A stretch of DNA of 64,000 bases from Athripsodes cinereus (lineage: Eukaryota > Arthropoda > Insecta > Trichoptera > Leptoceridae): contig OX388319.1 in NCBI GenBank assembly GCA_947579605.1, positions 4,216,001-4,280,000 of the forward strand, in the 5' to 3' direction. How positions within the stretch are numbered: position 1 is the stretch's first letter; each line of letters starts with the position of its first letter. The position numbers and the translations under genes were made by a program. The notes beneath the pieces are model-generated. The model had not been told where the DNA came from, did no database searches, and worked only from the letters and a program-made list of their open reading frames with translations. Below are positions 44,501 through 55,200 of the stretch, piece by piece.

Positions 44501-45505
44501 CAGGCAGGCCTAAAGGGCCAATCGCCAAAACCACCTTTGTGGGAATCTTTTATACTTTTTCTCTCTCTCTCTTCTATATCCCTTTTAGGAGGTTATAAAG
44601 TTTAATGATAAAAAGATAAACCTACTTTTAACTTTGAAAAAATGAAATAATAATAAGCACGAGCACTGCTCAATTTTGAGGGTCAAATATGTAATAAATG
44701 TGTTTTTTTTAGTAATAAGGTGTGTATGTAATATTATTAAATAAAATAAAAATAAAATAAAATTATTAAATTGTAAATTTTATTTTAATAAAAATATTTG
44801 AATCTGAATAAAGAAAAAAAAACAAAATGAGACAAAGATGACATTAACAGTCAACAAAAAAACATGATTACATTAAAGTTTAATTTATCGACCGACGGTT
44901 CTTGGTGGAAGTTCATATTAATAATTTTTAAAATGAAACACGATATTTAGTTATTCCACTATTGACTTTATTTATTTTTGCGAGCCGGCTTTCAAGAGAT
45001 TCCGCTCTTATCGTCAGGCAAAAGTAAAGTACTTTACTTTTGCCTGACGATGAGAGCGGAATCTCTTGAAAGCCGGCTCGCAAAAAAAAATAAAGTCAAT
45101 AGTGGAATAACTAAATATCGTGTTTCATTTTAAAAATTATGATTACATTACATTTGTATACCTTCATATATATTTTGTAAACATGATTACAAAATATATA
45201 TGAAGGTATACAAATTATCCTACGGTAGTATATTATAATCGGACAGAAAACATGAATAAAAGGACAAAATATGGACAGAAAATACGGTAAGATACAATCA
45301 TATAATCGGATAAAAATATTTTTTTTCATTCTCACCTTTCTGTCAAATGCAACTCATCATCAGCGATGAACCTCAGTCCATGAATCGAAGAGTTCAATAG
45401 ATAGTCTTTTATGACTGCCCTGGGTCCAAGAAGTTTCATTGCTATGTTTGCACATTGATCACTTCGTGTTAAATAAATAGCCACATTATTTGTTGTGGAA
45501 ATCAT
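38520..45505 (-). CDS. Pickpocket-type DEG/ENaC cation channel, gene B (complete)
   Basis: Nine coding exons, all with GT-AG junctions and matching phases: 45505-45336, 44041-43847, 43650-43366, 42850-42763, 42649-42564, 42350-42151, 41823-41658, 41300-41203 and 38788-38520; 1557 nt, 518 aa. The N-terminus has the family gating motif NSSIHGLRFI. TM1 starts at about residue 58 (IFWMICVLLSWYG). The Cys-rich extracellular loop contains FDCCTWFRPIQTDIGKCY and the ASC signature YSRSACIVQC...LCNC. A pre-TM2 GGTTGLF leads into selectivity filter G-A-S (VGASLLSFVEL). The basic cytoplasmic tail is about 60 aa. It should be a sodium-permeable trimeric plasma-membrane channel of sensory or epithelial cells; the stimulus is unknown. 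Exon 1 is short and easily missed. Intron 8 (2.4 kb) is full of transposons. Confidence 0.93.
38889..38974. mobile_element. Decayed half of a CAGGGCTACTCTTGAC-family foldback MITE
   Basis: cagggctactcttgactcaa, atacgatatcaatcttgtct and a final gagttttgtc match the arm of the family at 11943. Most of the second arm is missing. Lies in the last intron of channel gene B. Confidence 0.5.
39009..40510. mobile_element. Non-autonomous DNA transposon, PIF/Harbinger-like (TAA duplication), inside SINE copy 3
   Basis: Left end gggctttagcacacctccgc and right end gcggaggtgtgctaacggca are imperfect inverted repeats of about 24 bp, flanked by TAA at 39006-39008 and 40511-40513. Subterminal regions have repeated agcgaaa(gc)gaaac-type motifs. 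The middle is occupied by the 70-bp minisatellite. No transposase frame. The assignment rests on the 3-bp TAA duplication and GG-starting ends. Confidence 0.65.
39237..40185. repeat. 70-bp minisatellite in head-to-head arrangement
   Basis: About 3.7 units in one orientation (39237-39498: ctatctataccatcacggct, ttcccacaagtttattacat, gcagttggtctactgact) meet about 8.5 units in the opposite orientation (39502-40100), giving a large inverted repeat. The period is exactly 70 bp (gtgggaaagccgtg at 39711, 39781, 39851). The flank 40100-40185 keeps a diverged copy of the dispersed repeat of 22130-22325, which evidently seeded the array. Confidence 0.92.
40840..40985 (-). mobile_element. LINE 3'-end fragment, copy 4
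   Basis: Same block as 1261, 2630 and 9150 (ttctttactgtacattgata, caatcaatatacagagggcg, cgcgatctcttccaact), here with a reversed (AAAT)n tail at its left. Lies in intron 8 of channel gene B. Confidence 0.6.
43175..43345 (+). mobile_element. Probable LINE scrap in intron 3 of channel gene B
   Basis: The plus strand reads GNVEGKRFHGRASTG, like the (V)EGKRxRGR segment after the RT domain in LINEs. Short and decayed; low certainty. Confidence 0.3.
44048..44160 (-). mobile_element. LINE 3' tail immediately upstream of the exon-2 acceptor of channel gene B
   Basis: The (attt)n run at 44048-44087 is followed by acaaaacagatttaaaagat, aagtcac and ctacctaactgggcatgagc, the reverse of the 73-bp insertion at 12857-12929. 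The tail abuts the intron end: only about 7-10 nt separate the microsatellite from the acceptor at 44042-44043. Confidence 0.65.
44645..44815 (+). mobile_element. LINE 3' end, same family as 23637-23772
   Basis: gcacgagcactgctcaattt, tgagggtcaaatatgtaata and aataaggtgtgtatgtaata match the 23.6-kb copy, with an extra (aaaat)n expansion near 44735-44765. It ends in aataaaaatatttgaatctg. In intron 1 of channel gene B. Confidence 0.6.
44921..45140. repeat. 220-bp near-perfect palindrome in intron 1 of channel gene B
   Basis: Two arms of 110 bp meet at 45030/45031 (aaagtaaagt|actttacttt) with about three mismatches; the arms contain tttgcgagccggctttcaag and its inverse. There is virtually no loop. 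A related single-arm sequence lies at 13250-13320, so it is a foldback element. Transcribed, it would form a long hairpin in the pre-mRNA. Confidence 0.92.
45152..45215. repeat. 64-bp perfect hairpin next to the palindrome
   Basis: Arms of 29 nt (45152-45180 and 45187-45215; atttgtataccttcatatat and inverse) are perfectly complementary, with loop acatga. Located 120 nt from the exon-1 donor of channel gene B. Confidence 0.92.
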
Positions 45506-46259
45506 TACGAAGCTTTGTAGGTATGTACGAGTACATAATACCTTGTTGCCATAATTGCTTTATAATAAAATCAAGTGCATGGGATTAATTTTCACGACAT
45601 GCAATGGTTTAAATTATTACGAGCACGCTTTCTCAAACAGTTTAACATTATTTGGCATAACACAAAATTGTTGAAATAACCTCTTTTCCCGGATATTTCA
45701 AGAGTCAAAGTATTCACATTTGTCCGATCGAGCTAATGACAAGTGACAATTTTGAAATTCTCTCTAGTCCATCAGTACCCTACCACTAAGTCAGTATTGG
45801 CATCTCTGACCCTACCACGTCAATGGGCGGTGGATCTGGCTGGCGTAGCAGATCCCACTTTGAGACCCACACATACCGCGAAATCAGACAGATCAAAGAG
45901 TGTCAAAAGTCATAACCAGAATCATTTCTTCAAGTATTCGCATACTTTTACAAATCAAAATTGAGCTTATTATGGAATTTGAGACAGTTAAAGACAATAA
46001 AAGACCTAGTTTTTTGCATTTTTTATTGATTTTAGACAACAAAAAATCTCTCTACAATTATACATTAAAAAATTTAGGAAAGCAACTACAGCGAAAACTG
46101 AAAAAGGACAAGAATTAAATTTGCACTCCAATAAAATTATCTTAGGATAGTGATTATAGCGACCAGAAATTGTTCTCTCAACAGTATTTTTTTTCTTTTC
46201 TTATACTTGTATTCTTGTAAACTTAATCCTTTAAATAAACCTATGCTTCGATAGTCAAC
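45506..46259. other. Intergenic spacer between the two channel genes
   Basis: Only about 750 bp. It must contain the 3' UTR of the upstream gene (minus-strand AATAAA at 46024-46029, 230 nt past its stop) and the promoter of gene B. The gene B frame stays open for some codons before ATG 45505, without another ATG. Confidence 0.45.
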
Positions 46260-49200
46260 TTAGTACTGAATTATTCTATTTTGTAAATTCGTATTCTCCA
46301 ACCTGCCATAAGTATATCTTCTGTTGATAATATCATTGTTGATCCTCTGGGAACTTCTATTAACATTGTACAACTTTCTTGGAATATAGACTCTGTTTTC
46401 GTAGAACTCTGGACCAGGAGCCATTATCAACGTAGATTTTTGTGGCTTTTTCGTAATTAATGCTTTTTGAGACATTTGTCTTTGTTTACGTTTATTACCT
46501 TTTGTCTCTAAATAACGGAAAATAAAGTAAGGAATTTCCACAAGACTCAGCATGCTTGCTCCTATGAACAAAACGACAGTTCCTCCAATGGATACTGCAA
46601 AAAAATATACACATACTAAGATTATATTTGTGTATTTTTTTTATTACAATACAATCCTTCTTTATTTCAAGTAACATCATTGATTCTAATTTAGTGAAAT
46701 TCGAATGGGAAGAGCAATATGTCTGTCATAACATATGTCATTTGAAACAATGTCTGTTCGCTGACATCATGTGCTCAGAAAATGCGTGTTGAGGGGCATA
46801 ACAGGGGAAGAAAAATTCGAAACAGCGTGCATTTTGTGACCCAAAAGAAATAAAGAATTGTTTTTTTTTTCATATTCCTAGTTTAGAAAGATGGTTATAT
46901 CTTTGTTTACAAAGTTTGCGATATTTATTATGGAATACTTACCAACCAAATCAATAGGTCCTCTAACGATCCTTCTTCGATTCCTTTCATTGGGCAAGAA
47001 ATCTAACATAATCTCCACAACAGCAGACGTGTCATCTTCAACGTTGATTTTGCCATCATCTATGATTGTGATCTCTTGTTCTTCGCACGAAGGAAGACAA
47101 TTACAATAGAGACCACTCCTGGTGCTCCATTTTGCTTTCAGAACACTGAGTAGGTTATAATTTTCATGAAGACAAGCCAATCCTTTAGAATCGCAGTGGT
47201 ATTTTTGTGGTGTGTTTGGTGAAAAGAAACTTGTACAAGAGCATGTGGCTAGTTGCGCCACCTTTCTACATTCCACAGTACAAGCTGAATATGAGTAATA
47301 TGGATATACTGATAAAGGATCTTCGTTGGGATATCTGCAATGGCGTGTGTCTGTGTTGATATCTCTCACTTGCACATCGTTTTCCATGTTTTTGACAGAA
47401 ATGTGTCGCCTATAATAAGAATAAATGATATGTTCAATAAAATGCTATATACATTTAAGTTTATTATTAAACTTTAGGTATATTAAACTATCCAAATTGA
47501 TCATAAAACATCTTGCTAAACGAGGCGAACTATAGGATATGGCAAACCCTGAACCGACTGAGATCACGTGTGGGGAACTGCCGTAAGAACAGAGAACAAT
47601 GGGGCTTCCTAGAGGACGAATCTGGAGAGGTATTTCAAGATATCAGCAGCTGATAATTTGAAATTTCGTTACTTAATTGACATTTGATGTGGGATTTTGG
47701 GTATTTCATTTGAAGTCGATTCCGCTTAATTGGGACAGCCGCTTATTTGGGACAAATCTCATAGAACAGAATCCAAACCAAGAAACCAATAGTAAATTTA
47801 AATGTTTATTTGGGACAACATTCCGCTTAATTGGGACAGTAAATTTAAGATCACAGCACATATTATGTTACACAATATATTCTCAAGAAAAAATATGTAC
47901 AAAGAAACGTTACAAAGACAAAAGACAGACTACACTTGACACATTTTTGCATTGAATTAAATTATATGTACCTACCCATTTATATTTTAATTAGGATTTT
48001 TTTTCTGAAAAGTTACATTATTTTGTATTTATCATATCACAATATATTACTAATATAATTTATATATCATATAAATTAATTAATTTATACGATAATTTAT
48101 ATACCTATCCTATACGTAATTTACAGTTTCCAAGACTTTATAAAATAAAATTATTGAAAAAATATGCATTGATTAATTTTATGTGTGTATTACTGGTTGC
48201 CAAAACCAAATGAATGAATTTAAAAAATGTGAAATTTGCTTAATTGGGACAAAATGCTCAAGTCCCGATGTGTCCCAACTAAGCGGAATCGACTGTATAT
48301 GACAACACAGACTATTTGAGAATTTGATTATAGTAGTAAACATTGTTTGTCGGCAAATGGGACAAATGAAACTGTATTAAATTTAAAAAAAGCAGATAAT
48401 TTATTTCGTATGTAGGTGTAGTGTCAGTAAAGCTGTTTGGAGTTAGTAGTATGTTCAGAGCAGGGATGTTGCGGATGTCGATTTTTACACATCCGCGGAT
48501 GTGAATGCGGATGCGGATTTTTGAAGGCTCACATCCGCGGATGCGAATGCGGATGTTTAAGATGTTATAGAAAAAAAAGTAGGAACTATCTTAGTTGGTA
48601 GGCCCCATTGTCAAATATGTGGCGAAATTGTTGCAACAATAATATTATGGATTTTTTGGCGAAATATTTTTTTTCTTCTTTGTTATTTGCAAAAATAAAA
48701 TAAAACCGGCAAAAATAAAAACGCGTCGGATCTTGTCACCATTATTTTTGTTCCCATTGGTTAAATTCAAGTGCAAACGGCACGCGCCATTCGCCTGCCC
48801 CGCCCCATTTCTTTCTTGACGCAAATTGTCTTACATCCGCATCCGCATGAACATCCGCATCGATTATTGCGGATGCGGATGCAGATGTCCAAATACATGC
48901 GGAAGCTCCGCATTTGCGGATGCGGATGCGAATATTCGCAACATCCCTGGTTCAGAGCATTAAGATTTGACCTAATTTCTGTACAGTTTATAAATCGAGA
49001 CTTATGAATCACATTGTTTATTATTAAATATATACGAGTACTGCCCTTACTCAATACCGGAACACAGCAAATATAATTACCTGGTCGCGTTGCATTTGAT
49101 CATGTTTATAAAATATACCTAATAATCGTATTAAATATAATATTATAAGCAAAGAAAATAACGGTTCTAGTAGAATGCATTGTCGATATTATTGTTACAA

Positions 49201-52200
49201 CAGACAATATTGTTACAACAAATTGAGATTTGTGGGTAACAACAAATACATTATTAGGATTTTTGGTTTCATTTGTTTTAGAATTGAAATTAACTGGGTA
49301 TATATTTCTGTGTATATACATAATGTATGTTTGTGTTAATGTTGATGAAAGGAAAATTGATCCAGTTGATTTGTATATTGTTTTGACATTATGAATAATT
49401 ATATTGGTTTAATTTTGTATTGTGCTGGTAGATTTTGTCGAACGTTTGATGAGTGTACATGAGAACTGAAAGTTTGCTATTTCTAACTAATTTTTATATG
49501 TGTATTAATATTTCTAGCTAATTCTTTTATGTGTACCTATTAATATTATAGTTGAAATCCGACCCTCCGCACAAGCATTTGGTTGCTTATGGAGGGAGCA
49601 TTTTACTATGTGTAATATTATTTTGTTATTGTAATATCAATGTATACTGTGTGTTTATAAATGAAATAAAATAAAAATTAAGGGTCTCAGGAAAAAAAAA
49701 ACATCCAAATTACGAGCTGAAGAATTGACTACCTGAGATCGCATTGGCAAAAAACTGTTACGGTTCCAGTAGATTGTGCTATATTTCCAATGATATTAAC
49801 ATAATATATGGACAAAGTTGGAGCGAGTCAGAAGCAAGTTGAAGACATCGCTCTTTCAACATAGTATCCCGCGCCCTTGAGATGGATGCTCTATTAAACG
49901 GCACCGAATAAATCATCCGACATACATACATACATACAAACCACGAAGCTCTCGGATGTCCGCGATTTCTCACTTTACTTTCAGACCAATTTACGGTGGT
50001 TTCATATCACAAAACTGCATTATGTAATATATCTAATTTATTATTCATACAAAAGTACAAAATCAGTACTAATGTTTGTACCTACAACAAGGACAACTGT
50101 AATGAAATATTATTAATATTTTATTATGAAAAGCTAGTCAGGCACAGAACGTTATGTCATTTCACAATAACACGATTTCATTAATTATGCAACAAAACTA
50201 ATGGTTGATATTATCTGCGTGGATAAACTAATCAATTCTCCACATATAACAACATGGTTATATTGGTGGAATAGTGGTTGATAATAATTTTCATTTAAAA
50301 GGATTCAAAAAAAAAGTTTCGTCGGTAGCCAGGAGATAAGAGTCTCGGCCTCATGCTCAAGAGATCGATCGATCCCAGGTGCTGGCAAACTTGACAAACC
50401 CTTTTCATGACACAAGCTTTTAGCTTACTGTGAAAGATGTATAAGGTTGTGTGTTTGGGTTTATAACAAAACCCAGATATTATATAATATCTGGGTTTAT
50501 GTGCTGTTTTCTCAGTTTTAATGCATAACTTATCGCTGAATTGAAGATGTAAATTGTCTTATAAGTGATGTTGAACAAACACCTGCCTTTTAAGTGATGT
50601 CGTACAAACACCTGCCTTTTAAGTGATGTCGTACAACAATCTTCCTTCGAAAATTGGGATGTCAGCAACATTTGATTCTTTCGAACAAGCTGTCAAAAAT
50701 CATTTCCTAACTGTAAATATAGCATCTGCAGGGTTACTCTTAACAGCAGGGCTACTCTTGACAAAACTAAACACGATCTTAATCTAGTCTTGATCTTGAT
50801 CATACGACGCACGAAGTGACTATTGACCAAAAATACACGCAAACCGATCGCGCGTTAGCGGTAGCGCGGTGTTTTTGACCATAGTCACTTCGTGTGTCGT
50901 ATGATCAAGATCAAGACTAGATTAAGATCGTGTTTAGTTTTGTCAAGAGTAACCTTGCAGCAGAATCTAAATACGATCTTAATCTTGTCTTGATTCTACG
51001 ACACACGAAGGGACTATAGTCAAAATACTATGAGATTGGTATGCACGTGTTTTTAACTAGTCACTTCGTGCTTCGCAGGATTAAGATCAAGACAAGTTTA
51101 AGATGGTGCCAAGAGTAACCATGCTATCTCTTAAACTTAAAATGTTTCTTCCTGTTTCCTTAACTTTTTCCCTATATACAAGCGCATTCTACGATACCTA
51201 CTTATTAAAATCTTTTTTCCTAATTATTTATCATTTTGTGTATTGTAGGTATATACATGATTTTTATTTTTTTATTTTTTTTTAGTAACCACGTTTGTAC
51301 CTACAGTAAAGAATAAACTAAATAATAAATGAAAACCAAGTAAACCTATTCTTTGCAGAGCAAAAGACGAAGTGACATTAACTTTAATATTATTGTTACC
51401 TGTAACGTTGCTGCCCAATGACGTATACAATATCCGAAGGTAGAGTTGTCAATGTAGGAACTTCCTCTGGACTCAGAACATAGACCTGGAAAAGATGTAA
51501 TGAATATATCAAATTACAAAAAAAAAACACAACATACCTACATAGACAATTCACACAGATCGAGCTCGTCCCAAACTCAGATGAATCTTGTATTATGGGT
51601 ACAAACGAGACGATACACATATACATACAATGCACTAAACATAATTATATAGGTACATGTAGGTAACACCCAGACCCAGGACACTTTGAAAAAGGTCATT
51701 CTTCACTTTGCCCTGGTCGGGAATTGAACCCGGGAGCTCGTGACTCAAAGGCAAGAGCGTTACCTCCGCGCCACACCGGCCGACGACAAATAACTTTTGA
51801 TTAGATAATGAGTTTAATTCACGATGTATTTAAATTATTATCACCTAGTTAATGCCAAAAACATCGAAAATAACTTTTGACTTCAACTTTTGCACACTTG
51901 GGCAAGCAATTGAATTAAGAAACCACGAGCTTGATTAATCAATAAGCTCGCGGAAAGTGCCTTTGTGGGCAAAGAGATGAAGAGATATGATTTTTTTCGA
52001 AAGTGCCTTGTTCAGATTACCTATAACTTCTAATACCTGAAAAAAAATTGAAATGTGTTTTGAATAGTTTTAATATAAAACATTCACGAGCATGTTACTT
52101 ACATTAGCTGTTGCTAGAACACTAAACAACAATGTCCCGGGGCCGGATTTTCTATCGCTCACCATTGGAAACACTTTCTTTCTCGGATTCCTGTAAAATT

Positions 52201-55200
52201 AACCAACAATCAATACTCTTTTTACATACATATACATACATACCATCACGCCACTTGCCTCGCGGGTAGGCAGAAAGGATCGAGTATCACTTATTTGTAT
52301 ACTTGCATACATCTTTCGCTTCCGTCACTGTCATACAGTGCCTCACTCATACTCTCCTGTTAAATGTGCTCAACACATGATCATCCTGTAGGATTTGATT
52401 TATTCAGGCTTTTGAGCATTTGCGCTTGCTATTTGATCCTCGGACGTCCACGTCTCTGAGCACCATTTCTCTCAGCCAAATATTTATTTTTATTTATTTA
52501 TTTTAACAAATAAAGGCTTACGCCTTTTACAAAATTAAACATAATTATACATAGCGTGATAAAACCAATTTTATGAATAAGAACAATATCAAACATTTGA
52601 ATAAATACAAACAAAATATATACCATATTATATTTGCATTATTATAATATCTTCTTGGTCATTCTGTCCTCATTCATTCTTTCCACATGCCTAAACCATC
52701 GTAACTTATTATTCATCCTTGTTATTACACCAACTTTCATTTTACATTCCTCTCGTATACTCTTATAGCACTGTACACACGATCTCTCAGACTTTTACCA
52801 CACATACTTCTCAACGATCTCATTTTTAATGTATTTATACAACTTTCATCTTTCTTTAACCATGTCCTTTTTTATCCAAATTATAATAATCTATGTGAAA
52901 TATAATAATTATAAACCAAGACAATTGGCTGGCTGGTAGATATTGCTCTCGTAAAGAGTCCACCATTCAACAGAATATTGCTGGAATTAATTTTGTATTG
53001 TTAAGTTAATATTTTTTTTAAATTTATTTTATAGAAGTACAAAACTTTACTAACTACTACAAAAATATATTTCTAAACATCTCTATATCTTGAGTCTAAA
53101 TAATTATAACAAATGAAATTTATTGCGTCCCTAGACTTAAGTCTGTTCTAAGGCAATATAAATTGTTTTTATCTATTCAATTAATAAAGTTCCATCAGTA
53201 CTATAATTATTTATATTGAAATACACTGTTTTGCGTAAAAACCTTAGCAAGGCGTATTATGGAATCATAAAATTTCGAGAATGATTGCTTTTTTCCTTGA
53301 ATACCTTTACACTCTCTAAAGTTTGCCATACACGTGGAATTTGTTCTAAAAAATGTTCGGGTCACGTAGAAGATACGAACAAGATCGTTATAACCCAACT
53401 CACTGCACGTGGCGCAGTCAAGAATTGTCAGCTGATCACATAAATTGAGGGAATAGTCAAAGAATTTCGAAATTCAATTTAATATACACAGTGGACATAG
53501 ATAGATAATGAAGTTTTAAAAAATGTTCAAGAAAAATCTCACCAGGTTTGCATAGAATTTACACCGTAACATATTCCCATCTCTGTTTCCATCGGTAAGA
53601 AATATTCGCAGCAATCGAAGAAATCTTCGTTCCATGTGCAATTTTGTAACATCTCGTTGCATTTACTGCGAACCTGAATTAAAAAAACAAACAATCTTAG
53701 GTATTATATTTTCACATTATAAACTGATTTCAAATAGAACTAAAAAGGCAACAATTTGGGTACTAGGAAGGCAAACATTGATAAATATTGTCATCCGAAA
53801 ATAAAGTCAGTCAATTTTTATGGCAATGATTATTTGGTTTTGCAGTATTGTTGCACCACGTAGGTATCATATTTATTTATTATACTGTAAACGGCTGTTG
53901 CCTTTTTTAATAACAAAATAATATATCTAATTAATACAATTTACATTAAAAATATCATTTCTCTACACTCATTAGAATTTAACATACAAGAAGAAAGCAG
54001 TACAAAAATCACAGCAAAATTAAAATATATAACAAACTATAGAAGTTGATGTTAAACATTATATTATTAAATAAATAAATAAATATCGTCTGCTGAAAGG
54101 TTATGTTAACTTATTATCTGCAATGTCAAGAGAATTCTCAAATAAAAATCTTCTTTCTTGGTACGTCCTGTATCTCAAAAAAATAATGGATTATAAACAA
54201 AGATATACTAGATATGCAATTCAAAGAAAAAATCTGTCGTGAAGCCGATGCAGCCAGTTTTAAACTAGCGTCCGTTGAGACGGTTTGTGAGACAGCGCAT
54301 AACCATTATCATCTCAATGATATGAAGTGAGACAGCATAATTTTTTTTTATACGCGGCGGCAGAATTGCCATCCACACTTCTCAGCATTGTACAACCAGA
54401 TAAGTCTCCATATGATCAGTCATGATCACACAAAAACTTAACAGTCTAATGCCGGGAAAAAATCACCTATCCAGATATACAGGATATCAAAGGATTAGGC
54501 TCAAAACGCGGGATCAAAATACCAATGATTAATGTTATTTAATGCGTTATTATTTAATAAGTTATTATTAATGCGTTAAGTTGGAACACGAATATTCCGC
54601 AATAATGTACTGAATTGCAAGTCTAGTATGTTGTCTATGATTATAAATATTTTTTCTACTTCATTGTTATTATTACTTTGAGTAGCCTCAAATGTATATA
54701 TATAGATACCTATGCAATAAAGTATTTATCTAATATGTTAATGTTCTAAAGATATATGAAAGTTAATAAAAAGAAAAACAAGATGAACAATCAATAAAAA
54801 AAAATACCTACTGTTGATGTTCTAACACTTTATTATTTCTATTAATTTGATTGCACTCACCCGACCGGCATAATATGAAAAATTGCTCTTTGGACAGTTG
54901 GGATCAGAATCAGCGTTATTACAAAACTTCTGTATGTAATAACTCACACCCTTGAAGAATGCTATTTCCTTTAAAACCTCCTCCAAATTGAAGTCGTGGT
55001 TTGGTGACCATAAACTGGAAATAAGATATAGAACTTGTAACTTTCGGATTGAGTAATCGGTTCATGATTGTTATTAGTCCGTTAGTTGAACCTTCTGACG
55101 ACAATATTGTACATAAAATATAGCAACTTTAGGGGCTTTAATATTTAAACTTATACGTTTTTTATCGCAATCAGAAAGATGTGGCTTTTGATGCGTAATT

